From assembly GCF_003217775.1 (NCBI RefSeq), contig NZ_QJVJ01000001.1, forward strand, positions 1 through 64,000: a DNA stretch of 64,000 bases, written 5' to 3'. A model generated the notes under the pieces. The model was given only the letters and a program-made list of their open reading frames with translations, searched no databases and was not told the DNA's origin. This document shows, in pieces, positions 52,432 to 60,817 of this stretch. The first letter of the stretch is position 1. Every line of letters starts with the position of its first letter. Both the position numbers and the translations under genes were made by a program. The stretch is from Paenibacillus flagellatus (lineage in GTDB: Bacteria; Bacillota; Bacilli; Paenibacillales; NBRC-103111).

Positions 52432-53025
52432 ATGGGAGAAATACGCAATGCGGAGCGCACGCAAAAAAATATTATCGAAGCCGCAAGAAAGGAATTTTTC
52501 GACAAGGGGTTCAAGGGGGCTCGCATCGAGGCGATCGCGGAAAACGCCGGGGTGAAGAAGCAGCTCATCTATCATTACTTCAAAGGAAAAGCGGAGTTGC
52601 TTGAAGCCGTTCTGGCTCAATCGGTAACCGACGAACCGGAGTGGGTCTCCCGCATTCCGGATCATCCGCTGCATATTGCCGAGCATCGATACAAGGTCAA
52701 CAGTCAGGTGAGAGCGGATTTCATCCGGTTCACCGCATGGGAATCGCTCGAGTCGCGGACCGAGCAGACGTCATGGAACAAAGGCGGGGAGCTCGCCCTT
52801 CAATCGTACGCGGCCTACTGGAAAAAGCAGCAGGAAAAAGGGATCGTGCCGCCGGATCTGGAGCCCGAGCTGCTGGCGCTGGCGATCACCGCTTTAACGA
52901 CATATCCCATTATTTTCGGCAGCATCGCCAAGATCGTCACCGGATTCGAGTCGACCGATCCGGAATTTCAAGCGAGATGGTCGGCCTTTCTTACCCGTCT
53001 GAGCGGACATCTTTTAACGCCGTAA
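52432..53025 (+). CDS. TetR/AcrR family transcriptional regulator
   Basis: The 197-residue regulator starts MGEIRNAERTQKNIIEAARK with EFFDKGFKGARIEAIAENAG and VKKQLIYHYFKGKAELLEAV, the standard helix-turn-helix. The ribosome binding site is GGAGG, 9 nt before the ATG. It probably represses itself and the divergent DoxX-like gene via the GGTAAA palindromes. Confidence 0.93.
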   Translation: MGEIRNAERTQKNIIEAARKEFFDKGFKGARIEAIAENAGVKKQLIYHYFKGKAELLEAVLAQSVTDEPEWVSRIPDHPLHIAEHRYKVNSQVRADFIRFTAWESLESRTEQTSWNKGGELALQSYAAYWKKQQEKGIVPPDLEPELLALAITALTTYPIIFGSIAKIVTGFESTDPEFQARWSAFLTRLSGHLLTP

Positions 53026-53059
53026 CGGTTTGCGGTTTCCGTGACGCCGCATCCGGCTA

Positions 53060-53108
53060 TAAAAAAGCGAAGTCCACGCGAAAGCATCACGTGAACTTTG
53101 CTTTTTTT
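53060..53108 (+). terminator. Terminator of the TetR gene
   Basis: AAAAAAGCGAAGTCCACG pairs with CGTGAACTTTGCTTTTTT, with a bulged base, and ends in a T-run. Confidence 0.75.
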
Positions 53109-53211
53109 CATAAATGGCTCCGCAATTCGGCCCGTGACTCGCCGATACCTCGGAAGCCTGGTGCGCCTGTTTGCAGCGTGAATGTAGGGCAGACTCCCTA
53201 GCTTTGTCAGT

Positions 53212-54486
53212 TCATCGGCTCTCCCAAGGCCATTCGGCCCCGTCCCGTTCATCGGAGAGCAGCAATTGCACCCGATCCCCTTTCCGATAGCCTCTGGACC
53301 CTCCGGGCAGCACGATCAAACAGTTCGCTTCCGCCAACGAAGCGACCGCACTCGACTTGTCGAAGCCGGCCGGAATCGCTCCGATCCGGCCGTCGCGGAA
53401 CGCCGTCCGCGCCCGCACGAACCGCGTAAACGGGTTCGGCTTCGGATAATCGGCCAACAGCTCGCCTTCGACGATCGGGGGGAAAGGGGCAACGGCAAGC
53501 TGCATCGCGCGAATGGCCGGCCGCGCGAACAGCTCGAAGCCGACGTAGCAAGCGGACGGATTGCCCGACAAGCCCAACAGCAGCTTGCCGTGCAGACGGG
53601 CCGCGGTCGTCACGCTGCCGGGGCGCATCGCGACTTTGTCGAACAGCAGCTCCGCGCCGAGCGCCCGGAACAGTTGAGGCATCAAGTCGAAATCCCCGAC
53701 GGAAACGCCTCCCGTCGACAACAACAAGTCGCACTCGGCCAGCATGTCCCGATACGTATCCAAAAGCCGGTCCAAGTCGTCCGGCACCCGGCCGTAATAA
53801 CGACATACGCCGCCGGCCCGCTCGATTTGGGCGGACAGCATGGCGGCATTGCTGTTGCGGACAAGTCCAGGGCGGAGCGCTTCGCCCGGTTCCGCCAGCT
53901 CCGAGCCCGTCGCCATGACTCCGACGATCGGCCGGCGGCCCACCCGGACTTCGACATGGCCCATTGAGGCGGCCACCGCTGCGATTCCCGGATCGATCGA
54001 GACGCCTTTGCGAACCAACAGAGCGCCTTGTCCCGCCTCCTCCCCGCGCAACGAAACGTTCTCCCCCGCACGCACCGAACGCTTCAGAATCATGAAGCGT
54101 TTCCCGTCCCGCACCTGCTCGCTCGTCCATTCCCGCATGACGACGGCGTCGCAGCCGGCGGGAAGCGGCGCCCCCGTCATGATCCGCGCGGCTTGGAAAC
54201 GTCCGATCGCCTTCGCTCCGACCTGCCCTGCCGCGATGCGCTCCACGACTTCGAATTCCGCCGGGCGCTCCAAGCTTGCCGTCTCGGTATCCCTTGCGGA
54301 CACCGCGTATCCGTCGTAAGCGGAACGGTCGAATGGCGGGATATCGGTATCGGCGAACAGGTCTTCGGCCAATATGCGTCCGAAGAGGCGTTCGACCGGA
54401 ACGGCTTCCGGGGATAAGGCTGGAACGCATTCCATCACTTTCGCCACCGCTTGCGGGACGGAGATCATCTTTCGCCGTTCGACCAT
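53212..54486 (-). CDS. moeA: Molybdopterin molybdenumtransferase
   Basis: The enzyme inserts molybdenum into adenylylated molybdopterin. The 424-residue protein has the MoeA N-terminal pattern VERLFGRILAEDLFADTDIP, PFDRSAYDGYAV, AARIMTGAPLPAGCDAVV, LLSTGGVSVGDFDLMPQLF and GLSGNPSACYVGFELF, then the C-terminal beta domain (PNPFTRFVRAR). It is alone here with no other molybdenum genes. The start is uncertain by six codons (MVERRKMISVPQ). Confidence 0.96.
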   Translation of the reverse strand: MVERRKMISVPQAVAKVMECVPALSPEAVPVERLFGRILAEDLFADTDIPPFDRSAYDGYAVSARDTETASLERPAEFEVVERIAAGQVGAKAIGRFQAARIMTGAPLPAGCDAVVMREWTSEQVRDGKRFMILKRSVRAGENVSLRGEEAGQGALLVRKGVSIDPGIAAVAASMGHVEVRVGRRPIVGVMATGSELAEPGEALRPGLVRNSNAAMLSAQIERAGGVCRYYGRVPDDLDRLLDTYRDMLAECDLLLSTGGVSVGDFDLMPQLFRALGAELLFDKVAMRPGSVTTAARLHGKLLLGLSGNPSACYVGFELFARPAIRAMQLAVAPFPPIVEGELLADYPKPNPFTRFVRARTAFRDGRIGAIPAGFDKSSAVASLAEANCLIVLPGGSRGYRKGDRVQLLLSDERDGAEWPWESR

Positions 54487-54590
54487 CGGCCACTGCTCCT
54501 TCCAATCCGTAAAAGCCTTCCCGTTTATCTTAACAAAGCTTTGGCAATCAGGCCCAGTGTAAGAAGCGCAAATTCAGCGGGGCAGCCTTT

Positions 54591-55748
54591 CTAATTTGGA
54601 TTCCTGATTTTCATACAAATCTCGACTTCACTTGGGTGATCCTGGTTATACACTTCTACAATCAATGCCTCCGGCCAATCCTTTTGAAGCTTATTGTCTC
54701 GAATCCATCCGTCCAGAAAGCCATAAAGTTCACCCATACGGGACTCGTCGCCGGCTACAGATGCATACCGTCCCGACAGATGGAAATATTCCATGCCTTC
54801 GGGGATGGCTGCAACCGAATCCGCCACCAAGTACCCCGTATAAAAATCCCCCTCGATATGGTCGTCGCCGCGCTTAGGCTCGTAGAGGATCACCTTGGTA
54901 CCGGTTCGCCCGGATATTTCATCCTTACGAGCTTGCAGCGATTGCATGGCTTGAGGAATGATCTTCCCATATTCCGAAAACAATCCGCCATGCCTGATCC
55001 CGATCGCTGTAAACTCCCTGCTTTCGACTTTGGCCGTTGTACCGGTTTCCGCTTTAGGCTCGTTAGCTGGTTTTATGCGTGTATCCGAAGAAGCGGCATA
55101 TCCGTTTTCCGTATAGAGGGCCGTTATGTCTTGATCCGTAAGGGCCCTGTTGTATAGACGAATATCGTCAATAACGCCATGAAATAAAAATCGCTTTTCC
55201 GCTGTGTTCTTTTTACCGATAAAAATGGGTTCCTCCGGGTGAGGTCTAAAGGTTCCGGCTTGGGTATCGTGAAGTTCTCCGTTGATATATAGTTTATGAA
55301 ACGCTCCATCGAATACAGCGGCAATATGGTACCAAACACCGCGTTTCAGATGAACGTTCGACACCGCGTCGGCCGTTTCTTTCATTCGATGCCACGTAAT
55401 AACTGGCCCCAGCGTACTTAGTTGAAAGACACGGCGGAGGTTGTCCCTATTCTTGTTTTTCCCTCCGTCATCTTGGGAAACGATGGCGTTATTCCACCAT
55501 GCCAAAGACGCTTTCTCATCGTACCGGGCCCAGACGGAGAGAGAAAACAGCTCGCCGCTTAATAACGGCGGTGGGGAAATCTCAATAAAGGCTTTCTCGC
55601 CATCAAATGCATAAGCGCGATTCGGCTGCCCAAACCGATCCGAGGTTAATACCGCGCCTTCTACGCGTCCGTGAAATCCGTTTCCGCTGGAATCGTCGGC
55701 ATTGCCATGAAATAAATATTCCGCTACTAATCCGTTATAGATGCTCAT
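54591..55748 (-). CDS. LamG domain fused to a GyrI-like effector-binding domain
   Basis: Residues 1 to about 215 form a LamG/concanavalin-like jelly roll (LVAEYLFHGNADDSSGNGFH, VSNVHLKRGVWYHIAAVFDG, GVIDDIRLYNRALTDQDITA). After a linker, residues about 235-385 form a GyrI/AraC effector-binding domain (FTAIGIRHGGLFSEYGKIIP, FYTGYLVADSVAAIPEGMEY, ending VEICMKIRNPN). There is no signal peptide and no DNA-binding domain. LamG is usually extracellular and GyrI-like domains are intracellular, so the fusion is unusual. Base composition is lower in GC than its neighbours, which suggests recent acquisition. Confidence 0.85.
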   Translation of the reverse strand: MSIYNGLVAEYLFHGNADDSSGNGFHGRVEGAVLTSDRFGQPNRAYAFDGEKAFIEISPPPLLSGELFSLSVWARYDEKASLAWWNNAIVSQDDGGKNKNRDNLRRVFQLSTLGPVITWHRMKETADAVSNVHLKRGVWYHIAAVFDGAFHKLYINGELHDTQAGTFRPHPEEPIFIGKKNTAEKRFLFHGVIDDIRLYNRALTDQDITALYTENGYAASSDTRIKPANEPKAETGTTAKVESREFTAIGIRHGGLFSEYGKIIPQAMQSLQARKDEISGRTGTKVILYEPKRGDDHIEGDFYTGYLVADSVAAIPEGMEYFHLSGRYASVAGDESRMGELYGFLDGWIRDNKLQKDWPEALIVEVYNQDHPSEVEICMKIRNPN

Positions 55749-55843
55749 GTAAACTTCTTCCTTCCCCGCTATTGGAATATAGCCATTAATACATTCATGA
55801 CGCCAAAAGCCCTCCGATATCTATCTATTTTTGTAGCCGATCC

Positions 55844-55883
55844 AAAAAAAACACTTTACAGAAGGGACATTCCGTAAAGTGTT
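55844..55883 (-). terminator. Terminator of the VOC gene
   Basis: AACACTTTAC and GTAAAGTGTT form a 10-bp stem followed on the minus strand by TTTTTTT. Confidence 0.8.
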
Positions 55884-55891
55884 GGGGTTGT

Positions 55892-56284
55892 TTAATCGTT
55901 GGGCTGCCATACTTTGAGCTTGTTGCCATCCGGATCGTAGAAATCGAATTCCCTGAACCAGCTATGAATGGTCATGTCTCCGACACGAATGCCATTTGAG
56001 CGGGCATGCTCATAAAGTCCGTCAATATCGGTAGTTCGAAAGCATACGACCGGCATTTCATAGCTTTCGCCATTGTCCAGCCATTGGTTTGTCCGGAAGG
56101 GTAACACCCGCTCATCCACCCTTTCACGCAGGAACACTTCTTGCCTACCCGCGAGTAAATAATCGCCGCCATTCTCCAATCCAAGATGCTCGATATACCA
56201 CTGCTCCGACTGTTTTCGGTTGGAGTCCGGAATGTAGACACCATCTATCCCGGTCAATACCGCCTTCTTTCTTTTGGGATCCAC
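55892..56284 (-). CDS. VOC (glyoxalase/bleomycin-resistance) superfamily protein
   Basis: The 130-residue protein has the two beta-alpha-beta-beta-beta halves of the VOC fold. The last part FREFDFYDPDGNKLKVWQPN has the metal-ligand-type Asp/Glu region (DPDGN) that ends many family members, and SEQWYIEHLGLENGGDYLL the first. The catalytic role is unknown. It lies 3 bp after the GyrI-like gene and is probably co-transcribed with it. Confidence 0.88.
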   Translation of the reverse strand: MDPKRKKAVLTGIDGVYIPDSNRKQSEQWYIEHLGLENGGDYLLAGRQEVFLRERVDERVLPFRTNQWLDNGESYEMPVVCFRTTDIDGLYEHARSNGIRVGDMTIHSWFREFDFYDPDGNKLKVWQPND

Positions 56285-56287
56285 CGG

Positions 56288-56821
56288 CTACTCTCCCCCG
56301 CGTTCGGCTTGGCGAATCGGAAAACAGACAATCGGCTCGTTCTTGCCGCGGTCGACCCCGGCGAAGGCTTCCTCGTACAACTCGACTTCGATCCCACCGG
56401 TCCCTTCGTATCCCGATTGCGGAAGCCACACGTTATTGTAATAGGCGTAGATGAAATCGATTTCCGAAAGAAGTCCGTCGTTCGCAAACGCGACGTACCG
56501 GCCGGATGGAACGATTTGTGTTTCCATTCCGGCCGGAGCTTCCTCCGACTCCCTCGCTTCGTATCCCGCGAAATAGACGAATTCGCTCGTTTCCGGATGG
56601 AAGATGGAAGGGAAGGTCAGAGCACCTACCCGCCTTGACGAAATGCTTTCGGGGATATCGCGCAACCGTTGCGAAACGGTTTCCCATAACCGGGCAACCG
56701 TGCGATTCGCGGTATTGTCTCGAATCGACGTACGAACGGACAATCCGATCAATTTCCTTTCCTCCATGTCGATAATCTCGGGTACGATCGCTTTCATGTT
56801 CTCCTCGTCCAAGCGTACCAT
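56288..56821 (-). CDS. GyrI-like effector-binding domain protein
   Basis: The product is a stand-alone AraC/GyrI-type effector-binding domain: ERKLIGLSVRTSIRDNTANR, FPSIFHPETSEFVYFAGYEA, VPSGRYVAFANDG and IYAYYNNVWLPQSGYEGTG. It ends with IEVELYEEAFAGVDRGKNEP. No DNA-binding domain precedes it. The start is uncertain: ATGs at 56881, 56821 and 56797 are possible; 56821 is taken since GAGGAG-like sequence lies nearby. Two proteins with this domain lie within 2.3 kb, here and in the LamG fusion. Confidence 0.8.
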   Translation of the reverse strand: MVRLDEENMKAIVPEIIDMEERKLIGLSVRTSIRDNTANRTVARLWETVSQRLRDIPESISSRRVGALTFPSIFHPETSEFVYFAGYEARESEEAPAGMETQIVPSGRYVAFANDGLLSEIDFIYAYYNNVWLPQSGYEGTGGIEVELYEEAFAGVDRGKNEPIVCFPIRQAERGGE

Positions 56822-56882
56822 CTCCTCGAATATTGTCGGTCTCCTTTCAAATAAACGCTGGTTATCGTACGAACCATACACG

Positions 56883-57175
56883 ATCTCCGGTGAACAATTC
56901 GCATTGGACTCGCATCCAACCCTTCGCTCAAAACGGCCAAGTCGAGCCGGCGAAGACGGGCACGACCGGCGAATGGCTTGGCCACGGCTTGCGAACCGTG
57001 AACAACCGGCTCATGGGCGGCCGGCGGAAAAACCGTGTCGTTTCGGAGTACGACATTCGGCAACACCGCGAGCAGCTTTTCAAAGTTTCCGGCGCGCGAC
57101 GCGGATAGGAAGGCATCGACAAGCTCCCGTTTTCGCTCGTCCGCCCGGATCGGTTCCGTTATTGCGTAGAGGAAA
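56883..57175 (-). pseudogene. Remnant of a SigJ/ECF41-type sigma factor, SnoaL-like C-terminal domain
   Basis: Read on the minus strand without a start codon, the segment encodes RADERKRELVDAFLSASRAG, NFEKLLAVLPNVVLRNDTVF and EPVVHGSQAVAKPFAGRARL. This matches the SnoaL-like extension that follows the sigma-4 region in SigJ/ECF41 sigma factors. The sigma-2 and sigma-4 domains are absent, and after about LSEGLDASPM the frame runs into unrelated sequence. It is a decayed piece between the ArsR and GyrI-like genes. Confidence 0.6.
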
Positions 57176-57199
57176 GGCGAGTTTCGATTTGCCGCGGTT

Positions 57200-57523
57200 C
57201 TAGCAAAACCCGCGGAGCGAATCGATTAAGCTCTTGAAACGGTCAGGCTGTAAGAGATAATAAATCCGTTTCCCCTCCCTGCACTCCTGAATGAAGCCTG
57301 CGTCCTTCAACTCCTTCAAATGATACGACAGCTTCGACGACGAAATGTCACCCAAACCGAGCTTCAGATCCTCCGGACAGATGGCATGGGCATTAGCCGA
57401 GCAGACGGGCGACTGGTAAAACTCCCGTCTACCCTCCTTAAGAAGCCTCAATATGTGCAGCCGTATCGGATCGCTGAGCACTTTAGCCGCTTGGGCTACG
57501 GAAAATTCATCATATTGTCTCAT
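57200..57523 (-). CDS. ArsR family transcriptional regulator
   Basis: The start at 57523 gives MRQYDEFSVAQAAKVLSDPI and 107 residues, the normal length; the longer frame upstream would cross the operator. The winged helix is PIRLHILRLLKEGRREFYQS ... SSSKLSYHLKELKDAGFIQE with the wing REGKRIYYLLQPDRFKSL. Two Cys in VCSANAHAIC might sense metal or redox state, but a classic CxC site is absent. It is divergent from an MFS efflux gene, and twin inverted repeats lie between them. Confidence 0.9.
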   Translation of the reverse strand: MRQYDEFSVAQAAKVLSDPIRLHILRLLKEGRREFYQSPVCSANAHAICPEDLKLGLGDISSSKLSYHLKELKDAGFIQECREGKRIYYLLQPDRFKSLIDSLRGFC

Positions 57524-57554
57524 GGAAAAAATTATATCACCCTCTTCTTGACAA

Positions 57555-57606
57555 TTCAATTTTTTTTGAAATATAATCACTTCGAAACATTTCAAAAAAA
57601 ATTGAA
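57555..57606. promoter_or_regulatory. Twin operators between arsR-like and MFS genes
   Basis: TTCAATTTTTTTTGAAAT (57555-57572) and its exact reverse complement ATTTCAAAAAAAATTGAA (57589-57606) form an 18-bp perfect inverted repeat. Each copy also contains its own palindrome TTCAA-N6-TTGAA. Confidence 0.75.
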
Positions 57607-57625
57607 ATAAAGGAGTGATCGATTC

Positions 57626-59200
57626 ATGCTTACCGATCAACAGACTCGGCTTCATGCCGAGGCGCCGAAAATGGCGGCCGCTAAGCCGCGAGTCTTGGGA
57701 TGGAGTCTCGCTTTGCTCGCGTTAGCCCAGCTTATATACGGGCTCGATATCAATATCGTTTTTGTTGCATTGCCCGAGATCGGCCATGGTCTTGGCTTCT
57801 CGGAGCATTCGCTGCAATGGGTGGTCAGCGCCTACACGGTTTTTTGCGGGGGCTTCCTGCTTCTTGGGGGCCGCGCCGCCGATTTGCTTGGACAAAGGCG
57901 GATGTTTATTTTCGCTTTGGTCCTCTACGCCGTATCGTCCTTATTCGGAGGACTGGCTTGGAATCCGCTCGTCATCGTGATCGCCCGTGCCGTCCAAGGG
58001 ATCGGAGCGGCGTTCCTGTTTCCGGCCACGTTGTCGCTGATCAACCGGTTGTTCGAGGAAGGACCGCGTCGCAACCGCGCTCTTGCCGTATGGGGCGGCG
58101 CCGGCGCCAGCGGATTGACGATCGGCTCTATTTTGGGAGGGGTGATGACCAATTCGTTCGGCTGGGAAGCGGTCTTCTTGGTTAACGTTCCATTAGCGGG
58201 CATCGTTGCACTGGCCGCGCGGTTCGTTATTCCCCGTGACGAGCGGCGGAATCGGAAGCGTCACTTTGATGTCCCCGGCGCTGCCACGGTAACCGCAGGA
58301 GCCACTCTCCTCGTCTACGTTCTTGTACAGGGACCCGAAATAGGCTGGGATTCCCTCACTATTGTCGTTAGCGCGGTGCTTTCCCTGATCCTTTTGTCGA
58401 TCTTCGCCCTTATCGAAGCACGGAGTACGGCTAGCACTCTCCTCGTCTACGTTCTTGTACAGGGACCCGAAATAGGCTGGGATTCCCTCACTATTGTCGT
58501 TAGCGCGGTGCTTTCCCTGATCCTTTTGTCGATCTTCGCCCTTATCGAAGCACGGAGTACGGCTCCGTTGATGTCGGTCCATCTTTTCCGCAACCGCAGC
58601 TTGGTTGCCGGCATGGCCATAACGTTCATCTTCATGGGAACGTACGGCGCTCTGCCCTACTTTCTGACCACCTTCTTTCAGAACGTGCTCGGATATAGCG
58701 CTCTGCAAACCGGCCTTGCCTTCATCGTTCCGTCCATCGCGATCGCCGCGGGCACTCAGCTCGGCGAGCGGCTGGCGACCCGCTTGGAGGCGCGAAGCAC
58801 GCTGCTGATCGGCATGAGTATCGGAATTGTCGGGACCATCTTGATTCCGTTAGGGGTGTACACTGGCAGCAGCTATCTCGTGATCGTGCCGGGTCTCATC
58901 CTTTCCGGCATCGGCCAGGGCATCACATGGACCGGCATGTGGATCGCCGCCTCGAACGGCGTAGCCCCGGAGGAGCAAGGCGTAGCATCCGGGATCGCGT
59001 CGACCACATTAAACATCGGCAATGCCATCGGGCTTGCCATCCTGATTGCCATCGCCCAATCGGGCATTTCGAGTAACACGGGCGAACCTTTGCGCGAAGC
59101 GCTGGCTGCGGGTAACCGGACCGCCATTTACATAGCGGCTATAGGCATCTTCTTGGGTGCGATCATCGCTTTGTTTCTGCCTCGAAAACAAAATAGATGA
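57626..59200 (+). CDS. MFS transporter, DHA2 (EmrB/QacA) type, with an internal tandem duplication
   Basis: The 524-residue drug:H+ antiporter begins with LALAQLIYGLDINIVFVALP and EIGHGLGFSEHSLQWVVSAY, the DHA2 signature, with RAADLLGQRRMFIFALVLYA as motif A and ARAVQGIGAAFLFPATLSLI as motif C-like. About residues 227-269 and 271-313 are an exact repeat (TLLVYVLVQGPEIGWDSLTI ...), the result of a 132-bp in-frame tandem duplication at 58303-58564. It adds roughly one extra membrane helix. The ribosome binding site is AAAGGAG. The divergent ArsR protein is the likely repressor. Confidence 0.93.
   Translation: MLTDQQTRLHAEAPKMAAAKPRVLGWSLALLALAQLIYGLDINIVFVALPEIGHGLGFSEHSLQWVVSAYTVFCGGFLLLGGRAADLLGQRRMFIFALVLYAVSSLFGGLAWNPLVIVIARAVQGIGAAFLFPATLSLINRLFEEGPRRNRALAVWGGAGASGLTIGSILGGVMTNSFGWEAVFLVNVPLAGIVALAARFVIPRDERRNRKRHFDVPGAATVTAGATLLVYVLVQGPEIGWDSLTIVVSAVLSLILLSIFALIEARSTASTLLVYVLVQGPEIGWDSLTIVVSAVLSLILLSIFALIEARSTAPLMSVHLFRNRSLVAGMAITFIFMGTYGALPYFLTTFFQNVLGYSALQTGLAFIVPSIAIAAGTQLGERLATRLEARSTLLIGMSIGIVGTILIPLGVYTGSSYLVIVPGLILSGIGQGITWTGMWIAASNGVAPEEQGVASGIASTTLNIGNAIGLAILIAIAQSGISSNTGEPLREALAAGNRTAIYIAAIGIFLGAIIALFLPRKQNR
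58303..58564 (+). repeat. Exact 132-bp-period tandem duplication within the MFS gene
   Basis: Positions 58303-58432 are identical to 58435-58564, separated by AG, keeping the reading frame. The unit encodes a periplasmic or cytoplasmic loop plus a hydrophobic helix (SAVLSLILLSIFALIEARST). Confidence 0.95.
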
Positions 59201-59210
59201 AGGTAAAAAC

Positions 59211-59247
59211 GGCCAAAACCACGTAATCGTTTTACGTGGTTTTGGCC
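59211..59247 (+). terminator. Hairpin terminator after the MFS gene
   Basis: GGCCAAAACCACGTAA and TTACGTGGTTTTGGCC pair perfectly over 16 bp around ATCGT. It can serve both convergent transcripts. Confidence 0.7.
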
Positions 59248-59302
59248 GGTACGATTTCCATAACCCCTTCGTTGCTTCCACGGAGCTAACCACTGCCTCG
59301 GA

Positions 59303-60511
59303 TCATCGCTGATCCAGCGTAGGCGATCGCGCCGGAACGGCCGCCGGCTGCTTCATGCGCCGCTCCAGGCGCAGGCTCGCCGCAAATACGGCGAGCGCCA
59401 AGGCGGTCATGGCGCCTGCGAAATAGCCGATTTGCCCGACCGCGGCGAAGCGCACGACCGCTCCTCCGGCCGACGCGCCCAAGGCGCTTCCTACGTAAAT
59501 GACGGAAGCCTGCAGCGACAGTACGATGCCGGCCGAAGGCCCCGACAGCCCGATCAGCCGATGCTGCTGCGCAGGGTTGAACATGTAGCCGCTGAAGCCG
59601 TACAGCGCGATTGCGGCAATCGCCAAGGCGAGAATGCCGGGCCGGCCGGCAAAGCCGTTCAGCGCCGACAGCAGGAATAGCGCGGCTGTGAGCAGAGCCA
59701 GCGCCAGCGGAATCGCCCGGTTCGGGCCGATCCGGTCCGCGGCCAAGCCGCCCGTCCGCACCCCGATGAAGCTGGCGATGCCGCAAAGGCACAACACGAC
59801 GCTGATCGTCCGGCCCCCGGCCCCGTAGCCGGAGAAAAGCTCGGAAACGTACGTAAAGAGCGAAAAAATGCCGGTGGCCCAAGCAAGCGTCGTCAGCAAG
59901 GCGGATAGCAGCTCAGGCCGCTTCAGATAGGACAGACGCTCCCGCATGCCGACCGTCCCGGCCGGCGCTACAGGAGGGAACAGAAGCCGGATGGCCAGCG
60001 CGGCGAGCAGCGTCACCCCGCCGACGATCCAGAACGTCGCGCGCCAGTCGAACGTCAGGGCCACCCACGTCCCGAACGGGACGCCCAGAATCAGCGAGAC
60101 GGTCTGCCCGGCGATGACGACCGACACCGCGCTCCCCCGCTTCTCGGGCGCGGCCAGCGTGGTGGCGGCGGCGACGGCCGCCGGCGAGAACAGGCCCGCC
60201 CCCAGCGCGGCGACGATCCGCCCCGCCAGCATCGGGCCGTACGACGAAGCGAACCCGCACACCACGTTTCCGACGGCGAGCAGCAGCAGCGAACCGAACA
60301 GCAGCTTCCTGCGCTCCATCCTCCCGGTCAATGTCGTCAGCAACGGCGAAGACACGGCGTAGACGAGCGAGAACGCCGTCACCAGCTGTCCGGCAGCCGC
60401 CGTCGACACGTGCAGCGCCGCCGCCAGCGTCGGCAGCAGCCCGCCGATCATGAACCCTTCCGTGCCGATCGCGAACGATCCGAGCGCCAGCCAAAAAATC
60501 CGTTTGTCCAT
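59303..60511 (-). CDS. MFS transporter, DHA1 (AraJ/NepI-like) type
   Basis: The start at 60511 follows AAGGAGAGAG and gives MDKRIFWLALGSFAIGTEGF. The 402-residue protein has 12 helices, and FAIGTEGFMIGGLLPTLAAA matches the DHA1 sugar/nucleoside/drug efflux group. LLTTLTGRMERRKLLFGSLL is motif A and ALGAGLFSPAAVAAATTLAA motif C-like. Three repeated operator-like sites lie upstream and a fourth precedes the Rrf2 gene, so the Rrf2 protein probably regulates it. Confidence 0.92.
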   Translation of the reverse strand: MDKRIFWLALGSFAIGTEGFMIGGLLPTLAAALHVSTAAAGQLVTAFSLVYAVSSPLLTTLTGRMERRKLLFGSLLLLAVGNVVCGFASSYGPMLAGRIVAALGAGLFSPAAVAAATTLAAPEKRGSAVSVVIAGQTVSLILGVPFGTWVALTFDWRATFWIVGGVTLLAALAIRLLFPPVAPAGTVGMRERLSYLKRPELLSALLTTLAWATGIFSLFTYVSELFSGYGAGGRTISVVLCLCGIASFIGVRTGGLAADRIGPNRAIPLALALLTAALFLLSALNGFAGRPGILALAIAAIALYGFSGYMFNPAQQHRLIGLSGPSAGIVLSLQASVIYVGSALGASAGGAVVRFAAVGQIGYFAGAMTALALAVFAASLRLERRMKQPAAVPARSPTLDQR

Positions 60512-60817
60512 GCAATCTCTCTCCTTATCTGAATTCGGCTTCCAACAAAACTGAAACAGTTGCATTGGCGAATAAAATCAGGATCAACCGCGGCTGCAAC
60601 CCGAAATCTTCTCTTGCCATCAATAAAACCGAATCGGTTGCATTGAACGCCGAAAAGCGCCGCACCGCCTTAACCGGAACTTGGGAAGCGGATTGTCCAC
60701 CCCTCCGCATTGCTACCGCGTTAGTTACATTGATAGCCGTAACAAATGTGCCGATCGGCCGCTCCTCCGACCGCCTCGGCGAGCGGCTCTCCGCATAGGC
60801 CAGCCGCGGCGGCGGCA
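60512..60817. promoter_or_regulatory. Regulatory region with three repeated Rrf2-type sites
   Basis: Similar 20-bp sites lie at 60549-60568 (AACTGAAACAGTTGCATTGG), 60627-60646 (AACCGAATCGGTTGCATTGA) and 60714-60733 (TACCGCGTTAGTTACATTGA). The first two carry a palindromic core (ACTGAAACAGT, ACCGAATCGGT) followed by the fixed tail TGCATTG. No gene is supported in this stretch. Confidence 0.65.
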
